A DNA stretch of 64,000 bases from the NCBI RefSeq assembly GCF_002162035.1, contig NZ_CP021138.1, positions 868,001 through 932,000 of the forward strand, in the 5' to 3' direction. A model generated the notes under the pieces. The model saw only the letters and a list, made by a program, of their open reading frames with translations. It did no database searches and was not told the origin of the DNA. The position numbers and the translations under genes were made by a program. This document shows positions 40,213-48,895 of this stretch, piece after piece. How positions within the stretch are numbered: position 1 is the stretch's first letter; every line of letters starts with the position of its first letter. The DNA is from Sulfuriferula sp. AH1. Lineage in GTDB: Bacteria > Pseudomonadota > Gammaproteobacteria > Burkholderiales > Sulfuriferulaceae.

Positions 40213-40814
40213 TATGGCGCCGCCAGTTTGGTTATCGTCATCACCGAGCTGTCGCCGTCGGCTTGCGTGATCTCGATGCTGTTCACCTGATCATGTGTGC
40301 CGGTGATGCGGATGCGCTGGATGACTTTCTGCATTTTTTCGTTTAGCGGCAGCAACTGCAGTGTCCAGTGAGCGGCCGTGCCGTCCAGGCTCAGTTGATA
40401 ATTGCGTTCCAGCGCCTTGCGGTCACCCGCCAGCGTGCCGCGTATGCTGTCGAGGAACGCAGCCAGTTCCGGATAATCCTGTAATTGCAGGCGATATTTC
40501 TGGCGGCCGCGATCGATTAACAGCTCGTCGCCGTCCACGATCATGGATTCGCTTTTGGGTTTGATGGTGCGTTTTTCCAGGTGGTCAGGTGCACTGTAGA
40601 ACAGCTCTCCGGAGGATTCCACCGGTTTGTCGAGCATGGCGATGGATTTCTTTTCGACGAAGCCGACATGACCGGAGTGTGTCTGGGCCAGGCTGCGCAT
40701 GAGCTGGTCGATATTCCAGTCAGCAGCGTGACCAAGGGCGGGCAGCGTTAATGCCAGCGCAACGAACGCTTGCCGCAGATTGCGTAACGATAAGGCAGAG
40801 GTAAATATCATCAT
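40212..40814 (-). CDS. LolA-like outer membrane lipoprotein/lipid carrier (pigment cluster)
   Basis: This 200-residue protein has an N-terminal signal peptide (cleavage near ALGHA) and a LolA-like beta fold (SGELFYSAPDHLEKRTIKP, VDGDELLIDRG). In aryl-polyene clusters a LolA paralogue probably carries the pigment lipid across the periplasm after the MMPL exporter. ATG at 40814 overlaps the acyltransferase stop; a longer in-frame start at 40871 lies within that gene. Confidence 0.88.
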   Translation of the reverse strand: MMIFTSALSLRNLRQAFVALALTLPALGHAADWNIDQLMRSLAQTHSGHVGFVEKKSIAMLDKPVESSGELFYSAPDHLEKRTIKPKSESMIVDGDELLIDRGRQKYRLQLQDYPELAAFLDSIRGTLAGDRKALERNYQLSLDGTAAHWTLQLLPLNEKMQKVIQRIRITGTHDQVNSIEITQADGDSSVMTITKLAAP

Positions 40815-41746
40815 GATTCGGAAGTCGGAGTAGTGGCTGAGGGCTGCCAGAAATCGAAAAAATTGAACCAATTATACGGCGCGATACGGCAGTAGTGGTC
40901 AAGCAGTTCTGCATAACGGATGCAGGCGGCCTGTACGGCGAGGTCGCGCTGGCCGGGGGCGATATTGGAAAAATCAGCGAGCTGATTGAAGTGGATGGCA
41001 TAGCGGTTGCCGCCCAGATACAAGCCCGTCATGAATATCACCGGGCGGCGCAACAATGCCGCCATGCGGAATGGCCCTGTAGGCAGATTTGCGTCCGCGT
41101 CGAGGATGCGCGCCGGGTACAGGGTGTCGTTGCCCGGCGTGCGATCGGCGAGCATGCCGACCATGCAACCTTCGTCCAGGCGTTGCCGCACCTGGAGCAT
41201 CGAATCCAGATGTCCGAGGCCGATGATGTCCTGTACGGCTTCCGGGTTGATGGCGCCGAGCATGGCATTGATCTTCTGGGCGTTGTCCTGATGCATGACC
41301 ATGGCGACATGCAGATCCGTATGCTTGCGCCCGATCGCACGGATCACTTCGAAACTGCCGAGATGCGCACCCATCAGGAACAGGCCTTTGCCGCCGGCCA
41401 TCAGTTCGCTCAATGCATCCTCGCCATGAATCTCAAAATCGAACAGATCGAAGCAGCGATTGACCAGGTAAATGCGGTCATGGATAGTGGCCGCAAAAGT
41501 GAAAAAATGCCGATACAGGTCGCGCCAACGGGCAGGTCGGCCTAATGCGCGTTGCAGATATTGGCTGGAGGCGCGGCGGCTGGCCGGCGCAAACAACAGG
41601 AAGTAGCCGGCGATCAGGTGCAGTACGACACGCCCTGCACGGCGCCCGAGACGCAGTGAAATCCACGTCATGATGCGCAGCATGAGCATGTTGCTGCGCT
41701 CTGGGGTCTGCGCCCAGGAAGTCTGGCTGGCTGGGGAGGTGGTCAT
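40811..41746 (-). CDS. LpxL/HtrB-type acyltransferase (pigment cluster)
   Basis: This 311-residue protein belongs to the lysophospholipid acyltransferase superfamily of lipid A late acyltransferases: a hydrophobic N terminus, the HX4E motif in GAHLGSFEVIRA and LADRTPGNDT. Within aryl-polyene clusters, such enzymes are proposed to join the polyene to a lipid or sugar acceptor. It starts at an ATGA overlap with the short dehydratase. Confidence 0.87.
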   Translation of the reverse strand: MTTSPASQTSWAQTPERSNMLMLRIMTWISLRLGRRAGRVVLHLIAGYFLLFAPASRRASSQYLQRALGRPARWRDLYRHFFTFAATIHDRIYLVNRCFDLFDFEIHGEDALSELMAGGKGLFLMGAHLGSFEVIRAIGRKHTDLHVAMVMHQDNAQKINAMLGAINPEAVQDIIGLGHLDSMLQVRQRLDEGCMVGMLADRTPGNDTLYPARILDADANLPTGPFRMAALLRRPVIFMTGLYLGGNRYAIHFNQLADFSNIAPGQRDLAVQAACIRYAELLDHYCRIAPYNWFNFFDFWQPSATTPTSES

Positions 41747-42047
41747 GCAGCCGGTCTCGCTATGATGTTGCCGCTGGCGATTTTGCGTTCACCCGCGAGG
41801 ATGTCGAAACGTATCGTGCCGTTGTCCGCAATGCTATGCCGGATTAGCAGTTCGTCCTCGGGGCGGCCGGGCTCAGGAATTTGACCGAACCGATCTCGCA
41901 GCTGTCCAGTGCGATGCTGTTGGCGTCGGCGATTGCCTGCAGCGCGATATCGAGCAGCACTACGCCAGGCAGGATAGGCATGCCGGGGAAATGACCTGCG
42001 AAGGCAGGGTGATCTGCAGGGACGGTCCAGTGACAGAGTCGATTCAT
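41743..42047 (-). CDS. ApeI-like hotdog dehydratase of the polyene synthase, single-base frameshift
   Basis: Starting at ATG 42047 (ATGA overlap with the AMP ligase) the frame reads MNRLCHWTV, then GHFPGMPILPGVVLLDIALQ, the FabZ-type signature, up to SVKFLSP, then is lost. The other frame continues as RPEDELLIRHSIADNGT to the stop at 41743. One missing C on the minus strand (+ strand GGG at 41869-41871) restores a protein of 101 residues. ApeI is known to pair with ApeP as a heterodimeric dehydratase in aryl-polyene synthesis. Confidence 0.8.
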
Positions 42048-43393
42048 GCCGATTTCCGCGCGCCGGGCGTCTGGTTGAACAGGGCTTGCAGCGCCGAGCG
42101 CGGCAGTTTGCCGGTGCAGTTGCGCGGCAATGCATCCACGAATAGCAGCGGACGCGGCAGGAATATCGGGTCGATGTGCTCGCGCAATGCGGCCAGCAGC
42201 TGCGCCTGATTCATGCCCGGTGCGACGACACATGCCGCCAGCCGGGTGACGCGCGCATGGTCATCGTCATCCGGCATGTAGAAAACACCATCCACCACAC
42301 CGGGAATCGTGTTGAGCAAATGATTGAGGCTCGCCAGCGAATGCCGTTTGCCCGCGATATTGACCAGATCGGCCAAGCGGCCGTGCAGCAGAAAATGCTC
42401 GTCGGTAACGAGTTCTATGATGTCGCCAAGCATGATCGGGGCAGGAATATGGCCACCGCTTGCGTGCACGTTCTCATCTGTAATATTCAATTTTATTCCC
42501 GGCAGCAGCTGCCATTCTGCGGTTTGGGTGGAACGCCGGGTTGCGATTAGGCCGGTTTCCGTACTGCCGTAAATCTCCATCAGTGGCGCACTGCAGCGTG
42601 CTTCGATGTCCTGCGCGAGGCGATCCGGGAGGGGGGCGGTCGCGGATAAAACGCAGGTGATTTCCGGCAGGGGCAGCCCTGCGTCGAGCAGTGCGCGCAG
42701 ATGCACGGGCGACGACACCAGCATGCGGGGGGCAGGCACCGCGGTCAGCGCCTGGCAGATATCGGCCGGATAGAAAGGCTGGGCGTGGCTGAGCGCGTTG
42801 CCGCTTTGCCAGGCCATCAGCACGGTGGATTCGAATCCGTACATATGCTGCGGCGGGACGGTGCCGATCAGCGTGCACGGCAGGGTGTTGTGCAGCAGCC
42901 CCAGACGCAATGCTTCAGCCTGCACGCTGCTGACCAGCGCGCCCCATGTTTTGGCGTGGGGCAGCGGCGTCCCGGTCGAGCCGGAGGTGAACACGATGGC
43001 GACCCGCTGATCGCTGCCAATTTGAGGAATAGTCCATGCGGTGCCCGGCTGGATGCCGGTCAGCGGATAACGTAGCTGCGGCATATCCAGCGTACAGGCG
43101 TCACTGTCAGTCAGGCAGAACACATCCGGTGCGAACGCCTTGAGCTGACGCACCACTTCGGGCGTATGGGTGGACGGCAGCAGGCTGGTTTTGCCAGTCA
43201 CGATGGCGGCCGCCAGACCGACGCTGAAACGGTAGCGATCGCTGCACATGTTGAGCAGGTGGCTGCCCGGCAGCAGCACGGCGGCGAGCTGGTCGATGTC
43301 GGCCAGGAACTGGCGCAACGTGACCGGACCTTCGGTGCACCAGGCGATGATGCTGTCAGGGGAAGTATGGGTGACCAGTGGCAGTAGAGGCAT
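42044..43393 (-). CDS. AMP-dependent acyl/aryl ligase, ApeH/XanA2-like
   Basis: This 449-residue ANL-superfamily enzyme would activate hydroxybenzoate (or another aryl acid) as adenylate and load it on the cluster ACP. Motifs are TSGSTGTPLPHAKTW (A3), IYGSTETG (A5) and GRLADLVNIAGKRHSL (A8). It is shorter than most acyl-CoA synthetases, as is usual for the polyene ligases. It follows the ketoreductase after 61 bases and overlaps the short dehydratase. Confidence 0.88.
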   Translation of the reverse strand: MPLLPLVTHTSPDSIIAWCTEGPVTLRQFLADIDQLAAVLLPGSHLLNMCSDRYRFSVGLAAAIVTGKTSLLPSTHTPEVVRQLKAFAPDVFCLTDSDACTLDMPQLRYPLTGIQPGTAWTIPQIGSDQRVAIVFTSGSTGTPLPHAKTWGALVSSVQAEALRLGLLHNTLPCTLIGTVPPQHMYGFESTVLMAWQSGNALSHAQPFYPADICQALTAVPAPRMLVSSPVHLRALLDAGLPLPEITCVLSATAPLPDRLAQDIEARCSAPLMEIYGSTETGLIATRRSTQTAEWQLLPGIKLNITDENVHASGGHIPAPIMLGDIIELVTDEHFLLHGRLADLVNIAGKRHSLASLNHLLNTIPGVVDGVFYMPDDDDHARVTRLAACVVAPGMNQAQLLAALREHIDPIFLPRPLLFVDALPRNCTGKLPRSALQALFNQTPGARKSA

Positions 43394-43454
43394 GGTTAAG
43401 GTTGCGAGGTGAGGTCGGCTGAAAATGGTTTGATAGTCGGTATTGCCGGTGCGT

Positions 43455-44174
43455 TCATATCATGCCGCCATTGATCGAAATGATTTGTCCGGTAATGTAG
43501 GCGGCATGAGGCGAGGCGAGGAAGCCGATCAGTTCGGCGACTTCATGCGGCGTGCCAGCGCGTTTCATCGGCACCATCTGCGCGATTTCTTCCTTGCTGA
43601 AAACATGCTGGCTCATCGCGGTATCGATGATGCCGGGCGCGACGGCATTGACGGTAATGCCGCGGCTGGCGACTTCCCGGGCCAGCGATTTGGTGGCGGA
43701 ATTGATCGCGCCTTTGGCCGCGGCATAATTGACCTGGCCCTGGTTCCCGGTCAGCGCGGCAATCGACGACACATTGATGATGCGTCCCCAGCGGGTGCGT
43801 ATCATCGGCATCATCAGGGTATGGGTGACGTTATAGAATCCGTTTACCGACACATCCATCACGGAGTGCCACTGTTCCGGACTCATGCCGGGAAAGACGG
43901 CGTCATCATGAATGCCGGCATTGTTGACCAGCACCTGAATGGGCGTCTGTTCGAGCAAGGGGGTGAGGATGGTCACGACAGCCGCGTGGTCGGTGATGTC
44001 GAATCCGAGCGCCTGTGCGCTGCCGCCATCCGCGATGATTTCATCCGCGAGGGCATGCGCGTTATCCGGATTGAGATTGGCGTGGATCAGCACGTGGTAA
44101 CCGTCGGCTGCCAATTTTCGGCAAACGGCAGCGCCTATGCCACCACTGCCGCCGGTGACGAGTGCGTGTTTCAT
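43455..44174 (-). CDS. 3-oxoacyl-ACP reductase, ApeQ/FabG-like
   Basis: This 239-residue short-chain dehydrogenase reduces the beta-keto group after each elongation round. NADPH-binding VTGGSGGIGAAVCRKL at the N terminus, NNAG, catalytic Ser in NVSSIAALTG and YxxxK in NYAAAKGAI are all present. Its ATG overlaps the dehydratase stop by four bases. Confidence 0.92.
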   Translation of the reverse strand: MKHALVTGGSGGIGAAVCRKLAADGYHVLIHANLNPDNAHALADEIIADGGSAQALGFDITDHAAVVTILTPLLEQTPIQVLVNNAGIHDDAVFPGMSPEQWHSVMDVSVNGFYNVTHTLMMPMIRTRWGRIINVSSIAALTGNQGQVNYAAAKGAINSATKSLAREVASRGITVNAVAPGIIDTAMSQHVFSKEEIAQMVPMKRAGTPHEVAELIGFLASPHAAYITGQIISINGGMI

Positions 44175-44638
44175 GTCGAGGCTCCTGTGATTATGTCTGC
44201 ATTGAGCATTACCGCAGCGCGACCGTCCAGCAACAGTCGCCCTGCGGCGTGCAATGTGAATTGGTACAGGATGTTATCCCCGCTGCTGTGGATACAAACG
44301 GCTTCAATGTCGAGATCCGCGGCAATATCATCCAGACGCGATACATGCAATGTCGCGCCGCGTACGCTGACCAGAAAGCCTGAGCGGGGAGGCGCGCTAT
44401 CGATCGGGGCCAATAATGCGCCATGAACAGCCATTGCCTGTGCGGCGTATTCGATGCCGCAAGCGGTGCCGAGCCGGCTGCCCGAACGTAACGGATTGCC
44501 GGTCAGGCGATGGCTGACGGCCACGCAGCGGATATGCTGCTGATCCCAGCTGGTCACGCGGTCCAGCAGGCACATGCTGCCTTTATGCGGTATATGTGTG
44601 GCGATCCAGGCATAATCCAGCTTGTCGCAATTCAGCAT
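44171..44638 (-). CDS. ApeP-like 3-hydroxyacyl-ACP dehydratase
   Basis: This 155-residue hotdog protein has the FabA/ApeP-like active-site stretch HIPHKGSMCLLDRV near residue 15 and AAQAMAVHGALL. Family knowledge says ApeP pairs with ApeI, encoded here about 2 kb further along, to form the polyene dehydratase. It overlaps the chain-length factor gene by 7 bases and the ketoreductase by 4. Confidence 0.87.
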   Translation of the reverse strand: MLNCDKLDYAWIATHIPHKGSMCLLDRVTSWDQQHIRCVAVSHRLTGNPLRSGSRLGTACGIEYAAQAMAVHGALLAPIDSAPPRSGFLVSVRGATLHVSRLDDIAADLDIEAVCIHSSGDNILYQFTLHAAGRLLLDGRAAVMLNADIITGAST

Positions 44639-45429
44639 GGTGCAATATCGACCGCGATGCGTAAATGTTCAAAGTAATCCAGTATCACCTGTGTCGGCTC
44701 ATGTTGCGCCAGTGCGCTCAGTAATGGCAGACTGCGTGCCGCCGGGATAGCCAGTCGCAAATGCTCCAGCTCGGGATGATCGAGTTTCCTGGCTGCTTCG
44801 CTGGTCAGGCTGACATGGATTTTTGCCAATGAATTCGGGCCTGCTGTGGGTGCCAATACCATGGCGATGCCAAAATTATCCAGGATGGGGCGTACCCGAT
44901 GCAGCGGCTCGGGATAAGGGGTGTCGTTGGCCGTGAGCAGCGTGGCCGTTCCATCGGCGGCCACTTGGGTGATCGCTTCGAGTAATCCGGCGCCGAAGCT
45001 GGCATCAAATGCACATAGCACGGAGATAGGCGTCATTGCGCCGGTTGCTATGCTCCAGTAGCCGGCAGCGGCATTATGAACCGAATTATGGAAACGGGTG
45101 GGCGAGATGTGCCGGTCGTCGGACGCCAGCGTTTGGCAAATTTCGTGGCAATTCTGACCGTCGCCGCCTGACGATGTGTACACACAGGGCAGGGAAGCTG
45201 CATCTACGCCGGCAGCGGCAGTGGCTTCCAGACCAGTGGCCAGCGTGAGTCTGACCAGTGCGCCGCTGCGGCGCCGCTCTGCGGCAGCGAGCAGGGCAGG
45301 CAAGGGCAGTATGGTCGGCTGCGCTTGATAGGGCTGTTTCCCGGCAAGAATGGCACGGCTGCTTGGCCAATCGGTTAAACCAGGCCCGAGCAGACCGATA
45401 CCGTCGATGTAGGCAGAGAGTGTCTGCAT
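44632..45429 (-). CDS. Ketosynthase chain-length-factor-like protein, ApeC-like
   Basis: This 265-residue protein is a truncated thiolase-fold relative of the adjacent ketosynthase. It keeps SSGGDGQN and SVHNAAAGYWSIATG regions, but the position of the nucleophile Cys reads AFDASFG, so it should be inactive and pair with the ketosynthase, as ApeC does with ApeO. ATG at 45429 lies 2 bases from the ketosynthase stop; a longer in-frame start falls inside that gene. Confidence 0.85.
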   Translation of the reverse strand: MQTLSAYIDGIGLLGPGLTDWPSSRAILAGKQPYQAQPTILPLPALLAAAERRRSGALVRLTLATGLEATAAAGVDAASLPCVYTSSGGDGQNCHEICQTLASDDRHISPTRFHNSVHNAAAGYWSIATGAMTPISVLCAFDASFGAGLLEAITQVAADGTATLLTANDTPYPEPLHRVRPILDNFGIAMVLAPTAGPNSLAKIHVSLTSEAARKLDHPELEHLRLAIPAARSLPLLSALAQHEPTQVILDYFEHLRIAVDIAPC

Positions 45430-45431
45430 GG

Positions 45432-46625
45432 TTAATCCGCCCGTCCAAAGATCAGGCTGCAATTGGTGCCGCCAAAACCGAAGGAGTTGCTCATCACCCG
45501 CTTCAGCGGCTGGCTGCGATTCTCCAGCAGATAATTGAGGCGGATGTCCGGGTCGAGTTTCCTGGTGTTGATCCCGGCTGGAAGCAAACTGTGGCGGAGT
45601 GCTAATGCACAAATCACGGCTTCGACCCCGCCGGCTGCGCCCAGAGTGTGTCCGGTAGCGCCTTTGGTCGAACTGCAGGGCGTATCCGTGCCGAATATCG
45701 TTGTCACCGCTTTGCCTTCGGCAGCATCGTTACTCTGTGTGGAAGTGCCGTGCAGATTGATATAATCGATATCTCGCGGGCTGAGTCCGGCCGTGTCCAA
45801 TGCGGCTTGCATCGCCATGCGTGCGCCCAGACCTTCCGGGTGCGGTGAAGACATGTGGTAGGCGTCACTGGACTCGCCGACGCCCAGCAATAGTATCGCA
45901 TCGTTGTCCAGCTGTTCGGGAGCATGCTCGAGCAGCGCAAACGCACCACCCTCGCCAATCGAAATGCCGTCGCGGGACGCATCATACGGACGGCAGGACT
46001 GCGCAGCAGTGAGGCCGAGCGAGTTAAAGCCGTACAAGGTGGTCAGGCATAACGAATCCACTCCGCCCACTACTGCTGCGTCGATCAGCCCCGCCGCCAT
46101 CATGCGCCGGGCCGAGCTGAATACCTTGGCACTGGAAGAGCATGCTGAGGAAACGGCGACGGCCGGCCCGGTCAGATCGAAATAGCGCCGGGTGAAATCG
46201 GCAACGGAAAACGTATTGTGCATGCCGCTGTAATGAAAATCGTCAGGCAGGGCACCGGTTTCCGGGTCGCGTTTGCGGTAAGCGATTTCGGTCTGCAAAA
46301 TGCCGGATGTGCTGGTGCCGATGAATATGCCTACCCGCTGAGGGCCGTATTTTACGGCGGCAGCATGCACTGCTGCTGTAAAACCATCCTGCTCCAGTGT
46401 CAGCTGTGCCAGCCGGTTATTGCGGCAATCAAATGTAGCGAGATGTGACGGCAGCTGTACTGCATCCAGCCCCGCGACTTCTCCGATGAACGTATCGAGG
46501 TCGACTGTTTCAAACGCACAACGCGCCAGACCTGAGCGGCCGGCGCGCAAAGCTTCCAGAGTCTGGTCCAGGCCACGGCCGATACAGCTGGTTGTGGTGA
46601 AATGGGAAAGTAACAGTGGCTTCAA
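45432..46625 (-). CDS. Beta-ketoacyl-ACP synthase, ApeO-like
   Basis: This 397-residue FabF-type ketosynthase performs the decarboxylative condensations that build the polyene. The catalytic triad is complete: C162 (SSACSSSAKV), H292 (LHGTSTQSND) and H326 (GATGHTLGAAGG). The start appears to be TTG (46625-46623), giving MKPLLLSHF; no ATG is available nearby and the ribosome site (GGAA) is weak. A 152-base gap separates it from the COG4648 gene, so a promoter could lie there. Confidence 0.92.
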   Translation of the reverse strand: MKPLLLSHFTTTSCIGRGLDQTLEALRAGRSGLARCAFETVDLDTFIGEVAGLDAVQLPSHLATFDCRNNRLAQLTLEQDGFTAAVHAAAVKYGPQRVGIFIGTSTSGILQTEIAYRKRDPETGALPDDFHYSGMHNTFSVADFTRRYFDLTGPAVAVSSACSSSAKVFSSARRMMAAGLIDAAVVGGVDSLCLTTLYGFNSLGLTAAQSCRPYDASRDGISIGEGGAFALLEHAPEQLDNDAILLLGVGESSDAYHMSSPHPEGLGARMAMQAALDTAGLSPRDIDYINLHGTSTQSNDAAEGKAVTTIFGTDTPCSSTKGATGHTLGAAGGVEAVICALALRHSLLPAGINTRKLDPDIRLNYLLENRSQPLKRVMSNSFGFGGTNCSLIFGRAD

Positions 46626-46777
46626 TGCAATATTCCGGGTGATGAGAACGTAATGGTTTTTAACGCAGGAGCGATTTTACCAAACTATTATTGATTAACG
46701 TGACTCGGATTTTGAGGGTAGATGGAGCACAAAGATTAATCGATTATTCTGACACCGTGAAAATTGTTTCAACCGAT

Positions 46778-47416
46778 TCAAGGTCTGTGTCTGGAGCTTT
46801 CCAGATAGGCTCGTACGGCATCCATGATATTTCCTTGGGCTTTTTCCTGTAGAACCAATTTGCGGATTATAAATTCGGCTATAAACATCAGCGCAACGAG
46901 CGGCAAGAAAATGAAATTGGAAAAAATCGACCAGACGCCGATCGGGTACATGAAGAATAACCAGGTCGAGGTCATGATCATGCCGGCAAAGAACAGCGTC
47001 CATGCCACGGTAACCTTGTAGGCGTAGTGCGCATGAGCCGGCGTAAGCGGGCCGTGCGTCATTTCGGCGAACCGGGTACAGAGCGGTTTGCGATTAGCGA
47101 TCAGTGTCCGCGCAAACGTAAGGAACAAGACCGACTGCAAACTTTCGTGTTCCAGCCAGTAAATCCAGTCATAGTGACGTATTAATAGCGGCCAGCCCAG
47201 CCACAATACGATACTGGTGAAAATAACCAAGGTGATCATGCGCATCCGCTGCCTGGAACGCCATATCAGCAATAGGGCGGCGAGCGCAATCGGCGCCAGC
47301 GCGACCATTGCACCCAACGCTGCATTATGGGGCGATTGGTTGGTATGGTTGGCCACTACGGCATACCCTGTTACGATGGCCCCGATTCCAAGCCAGCGCA
47401 GTATCGGAGGGATCAT
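46778..47416 (-). CDS. COG4648-family membrane protein of the aryl polyene cluster, ApeG-like
   Basis: This 212-residue integral membrane protein has about six hydrophobic segments, with conserved-looking HESLQSVLFLTFARTL in the middle and GPLTPAHAHYAYKVTVAW. Proteins of this type accompany aryl-polyene genes; the function is unknown, perhaps in membrane anchoring of the synthase. The ATG overlaps the ACP stop by one base. Confidence 0.83.
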   Translation of the reverse strand: MIPPILRWLGIGAIVTGYAVVANHTNQSPHNAALGAMVALAPIALAALLLIWRSRQRMRMITLVIFTSIVLWLGWPLLIRHYDWIYWLEHESLQSVLFLTFARTLIANRKPLCTRFAEMTHGPLTPAHAHYAYKVTVAWTLFFAGMIMTSTWLFFMYPIGVWSIFSNFIFLPLVALMFIAEFIIRKLVLQEKAQGNIMDAVRAYLESSRHRP

Positions 47417-47700
47417 TAGCGCGTGCGCTGTGCTGCGATATGGTCTGCGAGGTTGCGCAGCGAACTGAAAATATGCTGATTGTCTGCGCTGTCAGCACGC
47501 AGTTGCAAGCCATAGCGCTTGGATACAACCAGGGCGACTTCGAGTACGTCGATCGAATCGAGGCCCAGCCCTTCGCCGTACAGCGGGTCGTCAAGACCGA
47601 TATCGTCTGCCGTGACTTCAAGGTTCAGGGCTTCGATCATCAATTCGGCGATTTCGCGGTAAAAAGCAGTTGTTTCGGTCGTTGGGATAGTGTCGGACAT
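47416..47700 (-). CDS. Acyl carrier protein of the pigment cluster
   Basis: This 94-residue ACP has the phosphopantetheine site in GLGLDSIDVLEVAL (S49). It would carry the growing aryl polyene. Start ATG 47700 (MSDTIPTT) is preferred; a longer in-frame start at 47733 lacks support. It is the first gene of the minus-strand pigment run and follows rnc's 3' end after 109 bases. Only one ACP gene is seen, while many such clusters have two. Confidence 0.9.
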   Translation of the reverse strand: MSDTIPTTETTAFYREIAELMIEALNLEVTADDIGLDDPLYGEGLGLDSIDVLEVALVVSKRYGLQLRADSADNQHIFSSLRNLADHIAAQRTR

Positions 47701-47809
47701 AATGGAATAGAGTGGGAAAAATTGCCTAATCATTATACAAGATGTGGCTAATGTTGTTCAACCAACCCTGACAGCGAGTCAGCTGATTGATAGGCGACAA
47801 TATTTTTTG

Positions 47810-48511
47810 CTAACCCTGGCGCTTTTTGCCCGACCTTGCGGCAGGTTCTGCACAGATAATGGCCTGATACGCGGTGAGGGCAGCGGCTTGTTCGGCTGTG
47901 CGGCGGCTGCTGGCTACGCCGTTGGTATGGATAGACAGTGCGGGAATAATGCAATCTATGCTGAAGGTCTGTTCGTGGGCATGGCCTGTGGTGTTGACAA
48001 GCACATAATCCGGTAACGGCAGGTGCCGGCTTTGCAGCACTTCCTGCAACAGTGTTTTTGAGTCCTTGGCCGGGGTTTTGGGGTCAATCGCCGCGATACT
48101 GTCGGCATACAAACGATGAATGACCTGTTGTGCCTGGTCGAAATCGCTGTCGAGCAGAATCGCGCCGAAAATGGATTCCAGTGCGTCAGCCAATATGGAT
48201 GGCCGGTTGCGGCCGCCGCTTTTCACTTCGCCGTCGCCCAGCCGTAAAAATTCGCCGAGTTTGAGCCGGTCAGCGATTTCGAACAGGCTCTGCTGGCGTA
48301 CCAGATTCGCCCGCAGTCTGGAGAGCACGCCTTCGGGCAGGTCGGGAAAGCGGGTATAGAGGAACCGGGCTATCGCACAGTTGAGTACGCTATCGCCCAG
48401 AAACTCCAGCCGCTCGTTATGCGGCGTGCCGAAGCTGCGATGGGTGAATGCCTGGGTAAGCAGTCTGGGCTGTTTGAATTGGTAGCCGATGGCGTGTTCA
48501 ATTGCGGTCAC
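47810..48511 (-). CDS. rnc: Ribonuclease III
   Basis: This 233-residue enzyme cuts double-stranded RNA in rRNA and mRNA processing. The catalytic signature is NERLEFLGDSVLN (32-44) and a C-terminal dsRNA-binding domain begins near residue 155 (DSKTLLQEVLQSRHLPLPDY). The start is GTG at 48511, one base after the DUF4845 stop, with no visible ribosome site, implying coupling. The era gene normally next to it is absent here. Confidence 0.96.
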   Translation of the reverse strand: MTAIEHAIGYQFKQPRLLTQAFTHRSFGTPHNERLEFLGDSVLNCAIARFLYTRFPDLPEGVLSRLRANLVRQQSLFEIADRLKLGEFLRLGDGEVKSGGRNRPSILADALESIFGAILLDSDFDQAQQVIHRLYADSIAAIDPKTPAKDSKTLLQEVLQSRHLPLPDYVLVNTTGHAHEQTFSIDCIIPALSIHTNGVASSRRTAEQAAALTAYQAIICAEPAARSGKKRQG

Positions 48512-48512
48512 G

Positions 48513-48884
48513 TTATTGCGCGCTGTGCGGGGCTGTGGTCGGGGCGAAGTCGATGTAGATGCCGATATTGGAGAATAAGGGTTTTTCTACATGATATTTC
48601 GCGCTCAGGACTAACTGACCGTTGTCGCGCGAGATATCGAGGTCATCGGCCGTGACGCTGGTGATATTGTCGATGCCGGAGCGGCGGATATAGGAGTCGC
48701 GAATCTGCGACGGCTTCGCGTCCTTGAGCTCGGGGTCGGCGACCATCGCAGAAAATACCTTGTTGATCGCCATGTATTCCACGTAAGGCGGAACGAGCTT
48801 CATCACCACGATAGCGGCAAAAACCAGGCTCATGGCTACAAAAAACATACCGAACAAACCGATACCTTGCTGTTTATGGCGCAT
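48513..48884 (-). CDS. DUF4845 membrane protein
   Basis: This 123-residue protein has one N-terminal membrane helix (GIGLFGMFFVAMSLVFAAIV) and a mostly extracytoplasmic domain. It matches the DUF4845 proteins found between lepB and rnc in beta- and gammaproteobacteria. Function is unknown; a pilin-like N terminus has been noted in such proteins. It lies 11 bases after lepB. Confidence 0.85.
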   Translation of the reverse strand: MRHKQQGIGLFGMFFVAMSLVFAAIVVMKLVPPYVEYMAINKVFSAMVADPELKDAKPSQIRDSYIRRSGIDNITSVTADDLDISRDNGQLVLSAKYHVEKPLFSNIGIYIDFAPTTAPHSAQ

Positions 48885-48895
48885 GTAACTCCCCT

